Positions 10,311 through 22,482 of a DNA stretch of 64,000 nucleotides are shown one piece after another. This DNA comes from Garcia nutans (taxonomy: Eukaryota; Streptophyta; Magnoliopsida; Malpighiales; Euphorbiaceae): assembly GCA_947685225.1 (NCBI GenBank), contig CANTUV010000004.1, forward strand, positions 15,965,001 to 16,029,000, written 5' to 3'. Under the pieces are notes generated by a model. The model did no database searches, was not told where the DNA came from, and saw nothing but the letters and a program-made list of their open reading frames with translations. The position numbers and the translations under genes were made by a program. The first letter of the stretch is position 1. Each line of letters begins with the position of its first letter.

Positions 10311-10684
10311 TAGGTGGCAAATGGCCAGGGTGAAGACATTGAATGCAGTTCTTCAGGAGGCTTGTGATTCAAGTTACCATACATCTGACATTGTTGGCAT
10401 TTCTTGACAAACTCAATACAATCTTTCTCCATGGTCAACCAGTAGTAACCTTGTCGAATAATCTTCTTAACTAGGGCCAAACCACTCATGTGTGGACCAC
10501 AACTTTCCGCATGTATTTCTGACATGATACACTCCACTTCAGGCTTTCTTAAACATCTCAAATGCGCTCCATCAGGCCATCTTCGATATAACTCTCCATG
10601 AAAGGTGATGTATTGCAATGACCACCTCCTTATAGCTCTTCTCTCTTTCTTTGTTGCCCCTAGCGGGTATTCTTTTTCTTCCAA
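10310..10684 (-). pseudogene. pol: Integrase zinc-binding (HHCC) domain of element I
   Basis: The frame contains the HHCC zinc finger: His 58 and His 65 in EIHAESCGPH and Cys 96 and 99 in KKCQQCQ, followed by P-W-P-F and a stop where the catalytic core should continue. It is in the same frame as 10951-10688 (upstream) and 10252-9509 (downstream), so single nonsense mutations and no frame changes split this part of pol. Confidence 0.85.
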
Positions 10685-10687
10685 AAA

Positions 10688-11613
10688 TTACCTTATAGTA
10701 TCATACCATGCATCATGATCTGTGTCAATTTCCATGACTGTTTCATATTCATAGCAAGGAGTTGATGAACTGGTCAAGATCAGAGATTTAAGGAATAAGC
10801 TGACAGGGTTTTCCCATACCGAAGCCAATGTGGCTAGGGCATCAGCCATTTGATTTTTTTCTCTTGATAGGTGTATAAACCTACACTCCTTAAAGTTCTT
10901 CTTCATCATGGTCAAGTAATGGTGGTATGGTTTTAATTTTTCTTCTTTCAACTCTCATTCTCCATTTACTTGGGATACTACTAGTAATGAATCGCCATAA
11001 ACTTCCACCTTATCCACCTTCATAATCATTAGGGTTTCGAAACTGAAAATACAAGCTTTGTACTCCACCATATTATTGGTTGCCCTAAATTTTAATTTTT
11101 TAGCTAAAGGGATGAGTTCCCCTTTGGGCGATTCTAGTATAACTCCAAACCTGCTCCTTTCCTATTTACTAATCCATCAAAATACATTTTCCATCCTTGT
11201 ACTTCAATTGCTTCTAAATGTTCATCCAAAAATTCCAAGATTACCTCTTCGCTTTCTGGTAATGGATGTTGGGCCAGGAATTTTGCCATCGTTCTACCTT
11301 TGATTATTTTCCTGGTTACATACTCAATCTCAAATTCTTCTAATATTATTAACCATCGACCATATTTCCCAATTAAAGAGGGTGTCTCCCTTAAGTATTT
11401 CATTGGATCCAACCTGGAAATTGCTTGCACACTATACGATTGAAAGTAATGCCGCAACTTCTTAGAAGACCAAACCATGGCTATACATGTCTTTTCAATG
11501 ATACTATACTTAATTTCATAAGGTAGGAGCTTTCTACTCAAATAGTAAATGACATGCTCAATCCCTGACTCATCTGCTTGGGCTAGCATGGCTCCGATTG
11601 ACTCTTCTTCCAC
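10688..11613 (-). pseudogene. pol: Degenerate RNase H plus second (aRNH) RNase H of element I
   Basis: The first RNase H (from 11613) has LSRKLLPYEIKYSIIEK and KLRHYFQSYSV; just before it the pol frame reads LYLAVEEES, where the usual catalytic Asp is replaced by Ala. A second RNase H starts with WKMYFDG and continues in another frame with NNMVEYKA, VYGDSLLVVSQ and NQMADALATLAS, so the four expected acidic positions are all present. Having a degenerate ancestral RNase H and an acquired second one is a published hallmark of the Tat clade. A frameshift near 11150 and a TGA near 10955 disrupt this copy. Confidence 0.8.
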
Positions 11614-11684
11614 TGCTAAGTATAGTAATAGAGGTTTGCCGGGTTTAGGTGGTTTTAAAATAGGTGGATTCAGTAAATACTCTT

Positions 11685-12609
11685 TTATTGGTTCAAAGGC
11701 CTTTTGAAACTCTTCTTTCTAAGCAATTTGAAGATAGGCTCATAGATTGTTGTGAGCTTTGCTATAAATTTGCTAATATATTGTAATTTACCGATAAATC
11801 CCCGAACTTCTCTATCCATCTTAGGGGCTGGCATATCCCTGATTGCTTTAACTTTGTCAGGATCAATCTCAATGCCATTTGGACTAATCACATGTTCTAA
11901 TAATTTGCCTGAAGTAACACCGAATACACACTTCTTCGGGTTTAGTCTTAGCTTATATTTCAAAGCTCTATCGAAGAATAATTATAAGTTTTGGAAGTGT
12001 TTTTCCCTTGTATCCGATTTGATCATCATGTCATCAACATATACTTCAACTTCTTTGTGCATCATGTCATGAAATAAAGTGGTGACCATCCTTTGATAAG
12101 TCGCTCCAGCATTCTTTAAGCCGAACGGCATCACCCTATAACAAAATATACCCCATGTAGTAATCAAAGAAGTTTTGGCTTTATCCTCTTGGGCCATTAA
12201 CACTTGATTGTATCCGGAAAATCCATCTATAAATGAGTGTAGCATGGTAGAGGCTGAACTATCAATGAGGACATCTATATGAGGTAAAGGAAAATCATCC
12301 TTAGGGGAACCCTTGTTCAAATCTCTATAATCCACACAAACCCTTATCCTTCCATCTTTCTTTGGCACAGGTACTATGTTTGCTAGCCAATCTGGATATT
12401 CTATCACTTCGAGGAACTTCACTTGTATTTGCTTAGTGACCTCTTCTTTAACCAATTCAGCCCACTCAGGTCTTAATCGCCTAAGCTTTTATTTGACAGG
12501 TTTTATATGAGTGTGAGTTGGAATATGATGCTTGGCTATGTCTCGATCTATCCCCGGCATATCTTCATAAGACCAAGCAAACACTTCTTCATATTTTTGA
12601 ATATTTTTT
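11685..12609 (-). pseudogene. pol: Reverse transcriptase of element I
   Basis: The RT copies the RNA to DNA. The frame from 12455 carries VPVPKKDGRIRVCVDYRDLN, DFPLPHID, a catalytic Asp in FIDGFSGY (residue 77), MPFGLKNAGATYQR and the YVDD box (residues 139-142), so the three catalytic Asp residues are present. An in-frame TAA at about 11982 precedes LRLNPKKCVFGV (thumb region, 11963-11685). Upstream, MPGIDRDIAKH and KLRRLRPEWAE are legible with two more stops. A one-base frame change near 11718 separates RT from RNase H. Confidence 0.9.
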
Positions 12610-13725
12610 CAAATCTCTTTATCATCAGGAGTAAGGTCGGATGCTATGCTAATGTTTTTAGGATTTTCAGTTGTTCCCAAATTTAATGATTGTGTGTTAA
12701 CAGAATTAATATTAAAGATGCTCATGTAATTGCTATTTGAATGTATGCAACCATCAGGAGAAACATCACACAAGTAAGCAAAATCAGACTTTATTGCATT
12801 CATTTTTGAAAAGAAAACATCATCATCCTCATACAAAGCAGACAAATTAAAATCAAAATCAAAATCATTTTTCTTAAAATCATAAAGCAGGATGTCTTCA
12901 AACTTCTCTTCAACCAGCGCAGCAATCTCCTCCGGAGTCTTCTCAGCTTTCTGCACAGCTTCATTCTTCTCTTTTGGATTGGATTCTTTGTTGGCTGACA
13001 AGGTGAGCTCTTTCTTCACTTGGATTCTTTGTTGCCTGACAAGGTCAGCCACATCTGCAAAAATTTCAAAACTTGGGATTAACTTACCCATGAACATGAT
13101 CGGCTTAGGCTTTCCTTGGAGTGGTCCCATATCTGGAGCTTTGAAAAAAATCTCTTCAAGTGGTGGGAAGCTCATCTTATCACTCTTGTTTGGCTGGCCA
13201 TCATTGTCCTCATCATATCCCAACCCTTTCTTAGAAGTTTGAGTTCTAAAATCTGGCAGCTTTGTTAAACCGGCCTTTCCCTTTCCAAGACCAACTCCGG
13301 GAAGGTAGTTCATGTTCTTCATCATATTCAAAACTTTAGATTCCACCACTTCATTATCATAAATTGTAGCTACTTGAAAACCATTGAGAGGCCTCTCAAT
13401 CATTAGAGCATTAACAATCTCATTATCTTCAACTTCAATGACCACTGTCTCATCTCCGTTGGGGAACTTGATCTTTTGATGAAGGGTGGAAGGAACTCCA
13501 CCAAGAGGATGAAACCATGGTCACCCTAAGAGTAAGGCGAAGGTAACTGGTATGTCTAAAACAACAAACTCAACAATAGATTCAATTGGACCAACTTGAC
13601 AGCCGCTTTGAAAGACCCTTCGGCATGCCTCTTAGTGTTGTCATAAGTACGAATTGTTACCTTGGTCGGGTTTAGATCTCTTATTGACATGGCTAGCTTT
13701 GGCAATATCTTAAGTGGACAAACAT
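12609..13725 (-). pseudogene. Protease remainder, G-patch and linker of element I
   Basis: Right after the gag frame ends at 13726, the minus strand continues in another frame with protease-like sequence, then opens at 13445 as a 278-aa frame. Residues about 41-62 (MMKNMNYLPGVGLGKGKAGL) form a G-patch-like glycine motif, known after the protease in several retroelements. An acidic linker leads toward RT in the same frame. A one-base frame change at about 13730 falls within the active-site region of the protease, so the enzyme would be inactive. Confidence 0.65.
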
Positions 13726-15745
13726 TTATGGCAGACCATCATCGACCATTACACAAGGAGTGTGGTCTCTCCCCTCCTCCGGTAAGTCCGTATCCAAAAA
13801 AGAAACTGCTCCCATATTAACTTCATTCTTCTCTTGACTCCTCAGTGTCATGGAGGTAGAGATTGGCATGCTAGCCAAGGCTTTGGCCATAGTTTCTCGG
13901 TGCTTTTTAAAAGTAGCTAATAAGTCCCAAATGCTAACACTCGCTTGGGTTCTTTTCAATTGCTTGAGCACAACATCATCTTCTTCTACTTCAACTTCCT
14001 TTCCCTTATTAGTTTCTACCTCCTTAAGTGGTGGCCTTGCATAAGGCTTACCAGATCTAGTGTTTATTACTTCATCTTCTTCGGGCTTGGACCAAGTCCA
14101 CTCCTCCTTCTTGGATACAATATCATCATCACTATCACTTGAATCCCAAAAACCATTGACAACACAAATTGTTACTTCTCCGCCCATCATAGCTTGTTTA
14201 ATTTCACCAAATACCTCTTCTTCTTTGGTTGCTTCTCCATCCACATCTTGAAAAGAAGACATGACAAAATCTTCATGCAAACCTCCTCCAATCATGAAGG
14301 TTGCCGGCGGTGGTACTCTATTGAACTTTGGTAATGGGTTGTCTTTAGTGTTTGGCTTATTGGGCTCGGGTAGCTTCCCATTATCAATTAGATTTTGGAT
14401 CTCATGTCTCAACCTCACACATCTATCCATGTCATGCCCTTGCATTTGGTGAAATTGACAAAATGCTTTAGTGTCAAAATTAGGTGGGAGAGGGTTAGGC
14501 AGAGGACGAGGATTTAAGGGTTGTAGCAATCCCTTTCTTTGAAGCTTATTGAGAACCCAAGACATCTGTTTTCCCAATTCCGAAAATTCTCCTTGTTCCT
14601 TGGTTAGTAGCATTAACACCGATGACCTTTTGCATGCTTTGGCTACCAGATTGATAGTTCCCTTTCTCGTTCCTTTTTGTTGAAAAATAGTTCTTCTCCC
14701 TTTCCCACTCTTCAATTTGTAGACCAGCTTGGAGAAGGTCTTTGAAATCAGGGATGAGTGTATGAGACATCCTCTCACAAAGACTAGGCAACAGCCCTCT
14801 CACAATCATCCTTATTTGATTGGATTCATCGGGCCTCTTCTTGAGTAAAGCGGCCTTGTTTCTCCATCTCTTGACATAATCTACAAAATTCTCATCCGGC
14901 CTTTGCCTAATGGACTCCACTTCTATTAAGGTAACTTCCAACTCAACATTATATCCATATTGTTGGATGAAGGCTTTGTAAAGTAGATCCCAACTCTTTT
15001 GTGTTCCATCCTCTAAGGTATTGAACCAATTTTGGACAACAGGGTCCAATGAGAGCATAAAGTACCTTAGGGTTTGAGCCTTAGTAGCTCGGGCAGACTG
15101 CATGGCAGTGATATACTGCTTCACATGGAGATGAGGATTTCTGGTGCCATTGTACTTTGCAAATGATGGCATCTTGAACTTGTACGGGACTTCTTCATAT
15201 TGTTCAAATAGTTTATCGATCTCGGACATCTCTTCGGTTTTTAGCTTCTTCTCAAATTTCTTTTCTAAATCAGCAATCATCTTTTCAACATCGGATGTCT
15301 CGGTCTTTTCAATAGTTGTCTTCTCAACAATCTTCGGTTCTTTCTTCTTCTCTTGAACATCTTGGTAGTATTGAGCCCAATCATCATCATCATCAATGAT
15401 CAACTTTTCATCATCAAAAACTACTTCACCAACTTTGGTCTTTCCTTTATCCTTTGGCTTCTTAGTGCTAGCAGATGCCTCGGCATGATTCTCTAAGATT
15501 GCAGTCGAATGGTTCTTCATGGTCTTAGCTAGGTCCTCTTTTATTTCTTCCATCTTGGCATTGAGGGCCTCATCCACCATCCTTTGAATTTGTTCGGGCT
15601 CCATTGTTTTTGGTGAGCAAGTGATTGAGTCATTGCTAGATACTTCGTCTCCGGCGTAGGTTAGATTGTTGTAAGCTTTAGAACTATCATAATCCAGGGT
15701 TGTGAGCCAGAAAGGATCAATGATATGAGATGCAAATGTATGCAT
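13726..15745 (-). pseudogene. gag: gag of element I, with the start of protease
   Basis: Gag builds the particle. The first frame (15745-14546, 399 aa) has an N-terminal region, an acidic and Lys/Glu-rich coiled-coil-like stretch (about 110-185), then a Retrotrans_gag-type capsid (about 190-340) with LLYKAFIQQYGYN and RQRPDENFVDYVKRWRNKA. Near 14590 the frame changes and continues in 14778-13726, where C107, H110, H115 and C120 of FCQFHQMQGHDMDRC form a C-X2-H-X4-H-X4-C knuckle. The frame runs into a protease start (VMVDDG) and stops at 13726. The start at 15745 is the first ATG; its upstream neighbour is the leader. Confidence 0.85.
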
Positions 15746-15964
15746 GTATGCAAGTATATACCAAATGGTATAAGGCTATGAGTTGTTATGCCATGCTCGA
15801 TCTCCATACCTTGAGTGAAAGTATGGTATCCCTTACATAACACAACACGGGTAACACGGGCATCCTAACTCATGCACATGATGCAAACTAATATGATGCA
15901 ATGGATAATATCATTATAAGAAAGAATAGAATAATATAAAGACCAACGGAATCAACTTATGTTA
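15746..15964 (-). other. Short leader of element I
   Basis: Only about 220 bp separate the PBS from gag, against about 1 kb in A and E. The join lies inside the GGTATATACTTGC stretch, followed at once by the CATACATGCATAC stretch just before gag. No splice donor GT is at the join, so it looks like a deletion. Confidence 0.65.
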
Positions 15965-15982
15965 TCCCCAGTGGAGTCGCCA
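15965..15982 (-). promoter_or_regulatory. Primer binding site of element I (Arg tRNA type)
   Basis: Minus strand TGGCGACTCCACTGGGGA, two bases from the LTR end. It is the least mutated of the four copies of this site in the window (5237-5254, 26094-26111, 54978-54995). Confidence 0.85.
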
Positions 15983-17536
15983 CTATGAGTGGGGATTTTT
16001 GCCCCCACACGATGAGAAAATGGAGTCGCCACCCTGACAGGCTGGGAAAAAAGAAATGGGTGGATGACTCGATTCCTAAGGAATCCCCAACCCCCTAATG
16101 GATTTGGAAAGTTGGGTACGTGTGGGGAAGGTGAGAAATGGCCCAGCACCCCCACAACTTTCGGTTCATTGGAACCGGCCTCCTTTACAGGTCTTAATTT
16201 TATAAAATTCTTAAGTATAATAACATTATCCATTTTACACACAATAATTAAAAGAAAGCATCATTATATTAAAAATAAAACAAAGTCCAAGCAAAATAAA
16301 TAAATGGACACTCATCCGAAGATGGAAACATGCCCTTTCATCCATGCCTAAATAGGACACCCACCGAAAGGCCGAAACATGTCCTTTACATTGGTTCTAA
16401 AATAGAAAAGCAATTTAAATTACATGATACTTAACTAATGAGGTACCCACCAAGTGGAAACATACCTCTTACAACATTTGGAAATCTAAATAAATTGATA
16501 AAAGTAAATAACCATTCATCATAAATAAATCATTCATCAAAGGTATTAAACATCAATAGAAAGTAAACATCCATCCTTGATAAACTAAATAAACCAAGCA
16601 TTGAACTTAAATAAATTGAAGCATATAAAATAAATCAAAACATAATCAAATATAGAATTAAATAAGGCAAGTAAAATCTAAATTATAGCAACTATGATTT
16701 TTTAAAGAATTAAAATAGATTAAGGTTTTATGTTTTAAAAGGTTGATAAAGTTCTTTGATTAACCAAATTAGTGTTTGCTAGGGTTTGGACACTTTGAAA
16801 TATTTAGATTTGTGATTTACGGTCATTGAGTTAGGGTATTTAAGCTTACTGTGTCTAAATATGGTTTTAAAGTTTTAAAGAATTAGGGCTTAAAAAAATT
16901 AGGATTTAGGTTTTAAAGGAGTTAGGGTTCACTTGTTTTGAGTCTAAAGTAGAATTAGGGTTTAGTGTTCTTAGAATTAAGTTTTTAGAATTTGTAAATC
17001 AATTGATAATTTAATGAAGTTTATGAAAGTAAACCAAACGAATTAAAGTTTTTATAAATAGAAAAGATATTTTTAGGGCTTTTTGAAAGGAAACAGAACA
17101 CAATTTTGGGTTTTGATAATTTGGAATGCAAATCTTGGTTTAGGGTTTTGAAGAAATAAAACTAATATCTTTAAACTTTCTGAAAAATAAAGCAACGAAA
17201 TAATATTTTCAAAGTATTTAGAAACAAAGGAAACTATTTAAGGTATTTAAAAACAAAGATCAAATTATAACATCTTCAAAGATTGAAGATTTGTATGGAT
17301 CAAATCAATAATGAAGATACTGTAAGAAATAAAAAGAAATTAAAGATTCAAACCTTCTGCATTGGTTCCACCAAAAAAATTGTTTTCTTGATGAACAAAG
17401 ACAAAAGCAGTTGCTGCCTTTGATGAATTGTTATTACCTTTCCTTGTTGCTCTAAAATCCAAAGTCTCAAATTCAAAGTTCCCTTCAAATTCCGATCCAA
17501 TTTTTGATCATTTTTCTCCTCCCGATTTCTTCCTTG

Positions 17537-17542
17537 TTTATA
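17537..17542 (-). promoter_or_regulatory. TATA box of LTR I
   Basis: TATAAA on the minus strand, preceded by TTCT exactly as in LTR A. After removing the CACTA insertion it lies about 425 bp from the LTR start. Confidence 0.5.
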
Positions 17543-17744
17543 GAAGAAATCTATTATTAATCCTAGCTACTCACGGCATTCAATATTGAATAAGAAAAGG
17601 AAACTGAAACCTAATTGTATTAGGTTTCGGAAAATTTGCACCGGAAAATTTTGCTGGCAAAAAAAAAACTATTGTGGAAAAATTGCGCTAACAAAAAAAA
17701 TTGCCGCAGGAAAAATTGCACTGGCAAAAAAGCTGCCGCAGCTG

Positions 17745-17836
17745 CGGGTGAAATGGGCCTGCGGGCCATTTCCCCCGTAGGAAACACCTGCGGGCGAAAT
17801 GGGCCTGCAGGCCATTTCCCCCGTAGGAAACACCTG
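17745..17836. repeat. 46-bp palindromic tandem cassette in LTR I
   Basis: Two head-to-tail 46-bp units (17745-17790, 17791-17836) plus a partial third. Each contains GAAATGG and CCATTTC as inverted arms around a GC-rich loop. It occupies the same slot, upstream of the TATA box, as the unrelated cassettes of LTRs A, H, J and E. Confidence 0.8.
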
Positions 17837-17939
17837 CGGCCATTTCGCAGCAATCTAACCCTTTTTTTTTGTTTATTATTTTTAAAGCAAATATTACTTA
17901 AATTTTTTTGGACTAATTAAAATATATCACTACAAAAAA

Positions 17940-18320
17940 ACACGCTATCTGCAACGGACAGAATTCATCGCAGATCCGTCGCAAATCCATCGCAAATCAA
18001 GTCTTGCGATCGATCTGCAACCGATACGATCCGTTAATAAAAAAGGCGTCACAATTTTCAATTTTGCGACAGGCCATCGCAGATTGAGACGGATTTGCAA
18101 CCACTCAGCGGTTGCAAATCTCGCGCTTAAATTTTCGCGGGTAAAGGGCAGCCGTCGCAGATTAAGTCGTAGATTCTGTCACAAATTTTCGTCGCATATT
18201 CGTTGCAGATTCCATCACAGATTGCCGTCACAGATTCCGTCGTAGATTGTCGTCGCAATATCTGTCGCAGATTCTGTCATAGATTTCAAATATCCGTCGC
18301 AGATTCATAGCAAATTCGTA
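17940..18320. repeat. Left subterminal repeats of the CACTA element
   Basis: Dense direct and inverted copies of GTCGCAGATT, CCGTCGCA and GCGACGG-like motifs. The same motif family fills the right end at 25330-25795. Confidence 0.85.
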
Positions 18321-18666
18321 GTAATTTAATATTGATTTTTATTGGTACTATTTGTATTATCAATTAATTTTTTGAGAACTTTATAAATACATTTGGAACA
18401 TTTAAACACAATCTAAAAAAACACTAATTACATTGATAAAAATAATTCTTTTATTAATCTTCAATAGAATAAAATATTTTACAATTTAACTATACAAGTG
18501 TTAAGAACACTATAATAAATAATCTATCTTGAAAATAACAATATAGATCTTCAATTATCATTTTTCATTGAATCATGACTTGCATCATCATTATTAACCT
18601 GCAAATAATATTAAAAAGAGTAAATGAAAAGAATAATATGATACACGTTAACAAAGTAATACTAAC

Positions 18667-18830
18667 CGTGGTGTGTAGGTTTTTTCATTCAACTCGTGTA
18701 GCTGCTCAGGAATTTTGTATATACACGAGCTGTTTGTCGTCGGGTGCAGGTTTTCCAGCTCTCTTTGCATTGACTTTGCTAATTCATTCACATCAACTAT
18801 TGTCTGAACCGCTGGCGCCGTTGCCTTCAA
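18667..18830 (-). pseudogene. Captured DUF247 (UPF0481) gene fragment
   Basis: The minus strand reads ELAKSMQRELENLHP and then CIYKIPEQLHELNEKTYTP, matching the conserved N-terminal block of plant DUF247/UPF0481 proteins (a Cys, Tyr, Pro, Leu pattern ending in Y-T-P). It is only about 55 codons of a protein normally several hundred residues long. The coding part stops at CCACG followed by GTTAGT, a plausible splice donor or capture junction. It lies in the CACTA element in the same orientation as the CDKA fragment. DUF247 has no well-defined biochemical role apart from self-incompatibility in some grasses. Confidence 0.65.
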
Positions 18831-19861
18831 CCAGAAGAAATAGAAATTTTATTTTATTAGAACATATCAATAATTTTGCTTATGCTTCTCATCACATACG
18901 AACTAATTGCTACTCGAATAGCTCAATGCAACAACTAAAAGTCTTAAAAGATAATAATTAGTGATAATCAATAGGTATTCTAACAATATTTGATTATTTA
19001 AATGATGATTTTTTATAAAAAGAATAAGAAAGTTGAGCTAATTTACATAAATTAACTAAAATTACCTTGGTGCAGCTTTTGCTCCTCAATGACTTGTCTG
19101 CCTCTTTTACATGATTAGCTCAACTTCCATGCATTCCATACATGATTAGCTCAATTAAAAAAATTAAATTACTATTTCCACTTTTATTTTAACTAAGCAT
19201 AAGCTCGAACAAAACAAAGGAAAAGAGCAACAACGCAACCACTAATACTGAATTGCCAGAAGCAAATTCAACAATACAAATAATAGGTTGTCATTTTCAA
19301 CTGGTGGGCAGTACAAGGTGAATAGAAATGCAATTAATTGAACAACTTGCAACTTTAATTTGAACCGCAAGAAGCCATATTTTGTTAATTTGTTGATCAT
19401 TTTGTTAATGATACAAGTAATCAACACATAAAAACTATAATTAACATTTACGAAAAAAATAATTTGCTAATGTACAAATTATATTTATTAACAATTAAAA
19501 AAACTGAACTTGTAACACCCCGATACTTCATATAAGTACTATACATATACCTGGTATACATACAGTAAGTATATAAAGTATAAGGATGTCACTTTTCGTT
19601 ACAATTTAAAAATCCTTTAACAGAGTTCAAATCACAATACATTAATTTAAAGAACATTTACAAAATCATTATATTTTTAATGATCTTACATATATAGAAT
19701 AATCTTATCTTTATCAAAACTTCATTTATACATATGAATACACTTCATAAAAAATACATCATAATTAAAAGTTATACATGTATGCATCACCCTCTAGTTG
19801 GTCTCGATAAACTCTTACTCTTCTAGTGGCATAACGAAAGACTTCATATCTTCCACCTAGT

Positions 19862-19909
19862 CACCTGCGCGATTACATATCCGCGCTAAGCCCGAGAGCT
19901 TAGTAGTAC
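19862..19909 (-). ncRNA. Double-hairpin element in the solo LTR
   Basis: On the minus strand: CTAAGC and GCTTAG arms around CTCGG, then CGCG arms around a short loop, then CAGGTGA. One of eight copies of a structure shared by all long LTRs in the window (see 58567-58613). Whether it works as RNA is inference. Confidence 0.45.
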
Positions 19910-20324
19910 AAATATAACATATAAACATTCATTATAGAAATTCTAACATATAATGAAATATCACTTCCATGTACCATTGGTATCTTATCATGTTTTTTCC
20001 TTTCGAATTGCACCTTTCAATTTCATATATTATATACATATCATTATCACCAACCACAATCCATCATTAATACTCACAATCAATATATCAATATACACAT
20101 TACACATCATACTTCATAACATTGTTTTATTCACAATTCACCAATCATGATCACATTTCCAACAAAGTCAACCATAGATCTCATTACTCATTTATTTCAA
20201 CATTTGTATATCATATTGACAACAAAGACAGACTCGGGCCCAAAAGACATTAATATGCCATTCGACTTTTAGAGTTAATGCTTTGGTTTTATTATCACAT
20301 TATAATTATCATTATCCCAACTAG

Positions 20325-20545
20325 GCTTCAAGGATTTAGGTTCAACCAAGCTTCAAGGGGAACAAAGCATGCTAAGTCTCAACCCAACTTGGCTTCAAGA
20401 ACCAACCCAACCTAGCTTCAAGGGTTGTAACATCTCAATTAGGCTTCAAGGACTAGACCCAACCAAGCTTCAAGGGGAGTAAAACATGTTAAACTTCTAC
20501 CCAACTTGGCTTCAAGGATCAAGCCCAACCTAACTTCAAGAGATT
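20325..20545. repeat. GGCTTCAAGG tandem repeats in the solo LTR
   Basis: About eight imperfect units of 25-40 bp built on AACTTGGCTTCAAGG. The same array is present in element C (32332-32550, 38683-38900), D (41972-42132) and F (58108-58268). Confidence 0.75.
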
Positions 20546-21395
20546 GTTACTATCATTAGGCATGCCACCAACAACAAACTCTTAAAATGGAATAACACAT
20601 TAGCCACACAATTCATTTATTATTTCATTATCATTTTCATTCTCAATTCTCATCATCATCTCGGCAAACATGCCTTATTTCTTTCAATTGAATCATCATA
20701 GCCAATCACAATGGCGTCACATCACATTTAGCCAATAACAATGGCTTCATATCTCAGTTGAATCATCATTATAACTCAAAACATTAGTTTCACATCTCTT
20801 TATGTCTCAATTTACATTACAGTAATTCATCATAAAAGTATTTATCATAATAAATTGTATTGCACATACCTTTTTGAATGATCCTCGTCTCTTTCACACT
20901 ATACAAGTCATAATACTAGTCACATTATATTAACAATATAATAAATTACTTAACATTGTTTTAAGTTTCAAAATCATATAAAAGAATACATCTAGGTAAG
21001 TTTGTACTTACCTCACGAACTACTCCCATCAAGCTATACATAATCATTTACCTCATCATATCCTTCACATTTTACATATAGCATCATTGATATAACATTA
21101 CAAAGTACATTATTCATATAACACATTACCATTCACAAGATTCACAATGCATAAAACATAACATTGTTCATATAGTATCATATGCATCATCATTACTCAC
21201 ATTGTCCTACATTATACATAATATAACATTATTCATAGATTTAGAGTCTTCCACATATATTTGTTTAGATCATTCTTTGTATTAAATGTGTTTAGAGTGT
21301 TTATTTTTATGTTTAGGTGCAAGAAGACCTTTGAAGAATCAATACAATGTGAGAAAGGCAAAGAACAATCACAGTAGCCAACACCTTCAAGGGAC

Positions 21396-21660
21396 ACGGC
21401 CAAGCTTGTGGCCGTGTCTCTCAACACCAAATAAACCGAGGCAGACACGGGCAAGGGACACGGCCGTGTCTCTCAACAAAAATCAAGCAGTGGCAAACAT
21501 GGGCAAGGGACACGGCCAAGCCAGTGGCCGTGTCTCTCCAAAATTGATCCAACACGGCCAAATTTCCTTAGACTTGGCCGTGTCTCCCAAAAATTCTTTA
21601 GTTTGGCCGTGTCTCTTCCTTGGTTTAGCCGTGTCTCTCATGAACAAAAACCCTAAACAT
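21396..21660. repeat. ACACGGCCGTGT palindrome cluster in the solo LTR
   Basis: Repeated GACACGGCCAAG, GGCCGTGTCTCTC and GACACGGCCGTGTC motifs about 0.8-1.1 kb from the LTR 5' end. Similar clusters lie at the same relative place in C, D and F. Confidence 0.7.
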
Positions 21661-22482
21661 GGCCAAATCTCTTTTAATTGAATTAAAACACATTATACAC
21701 AACATAACCTTATTCAAATGGATATAATCAATGTCTTTAACACTTATTTTACATGTTCATCACAATAATCACATTAACAATACATTTAAACACATGCCAC
21801 TTCAAAACCCTAAAACCAACATCATTCTTATTCTTTCAATATCAACATCCACTTAACTTACCATTTTCAAACCAAAACCTACACCAATTTAACTTTGTAA
21901 TTTACAATCAATTTCAACACTTATAAACACATCTCAAACACACTTAATCATAATAACAACAAATCATAACTCACCTCAAACACAACTTCACAAATAACAA
22001 AGGAAAACAAGAGAGTACTTACCTCAATTGAAGAAATTTCACAAATCTCCAACTTAATACTTTGATTCTCCCTTCAATTTGATGTCTAGAACTTAGAACA
22101 CCTCTCTTGCTCTCTCTTTCCTTTGGTAGTCGGCCACACCAAATGAGAAGAAAAGAAATAAAGACAAGTCAAACTTCTCTTCTTCTTTAAATTTCCACCA
22201 AGCAATTCTAACCAAGCAATTACCTAAATGCCCTCAACCATTTAACTTAGCTTCTTTCACTTATATGCCCATTTAAGTAATTTCACATATCACAAATAAA
22301 TATCCTCTTGCATTGACCATCCATCTTGACTTATGTATATGTTATTTATACTACCATATATGCAACATATACACTTCCTTTAAAAATTCTTTTCTCTTTC
22401 AAATTAACATATACATTTAATCCAATTAAAACAACAATAATATTCAAAACTTCTAGGGCATACATTGGGATATTACAGAACT

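Larger units (their letters stand above)
19511..22477 (-). mobile_element. Solo LTR (C family) inside the CACTA element
   Basis: A 2967-bp LTR from TGTAACACCCCGATAC to GGGATATTACA, flanked by the 5-bp duplication GAACT (19506-19510, 22478-22482). It is related along its length to the LTRs of element C (31467-34468). No internal region or second LTR is present, so it is the product of LTR-LTR recombination. Orientation is minus by comparison with C. Confidence 0.9.

Noticed and set aside
18575..18961. A 128-codon plus-strand frame in the CACTA element
   Set aside because: It overlaps the captured DUF247 exon on the other strand, which has a recognisable motif, so this frame is a shadow.
19511..22477. 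DNA transposon with TGTAAC/GTTACA inverted ends
   Set aside because: The 5-bp duplication and full-length similarity to the paired LTRs of element C identify it as a solo LTR.
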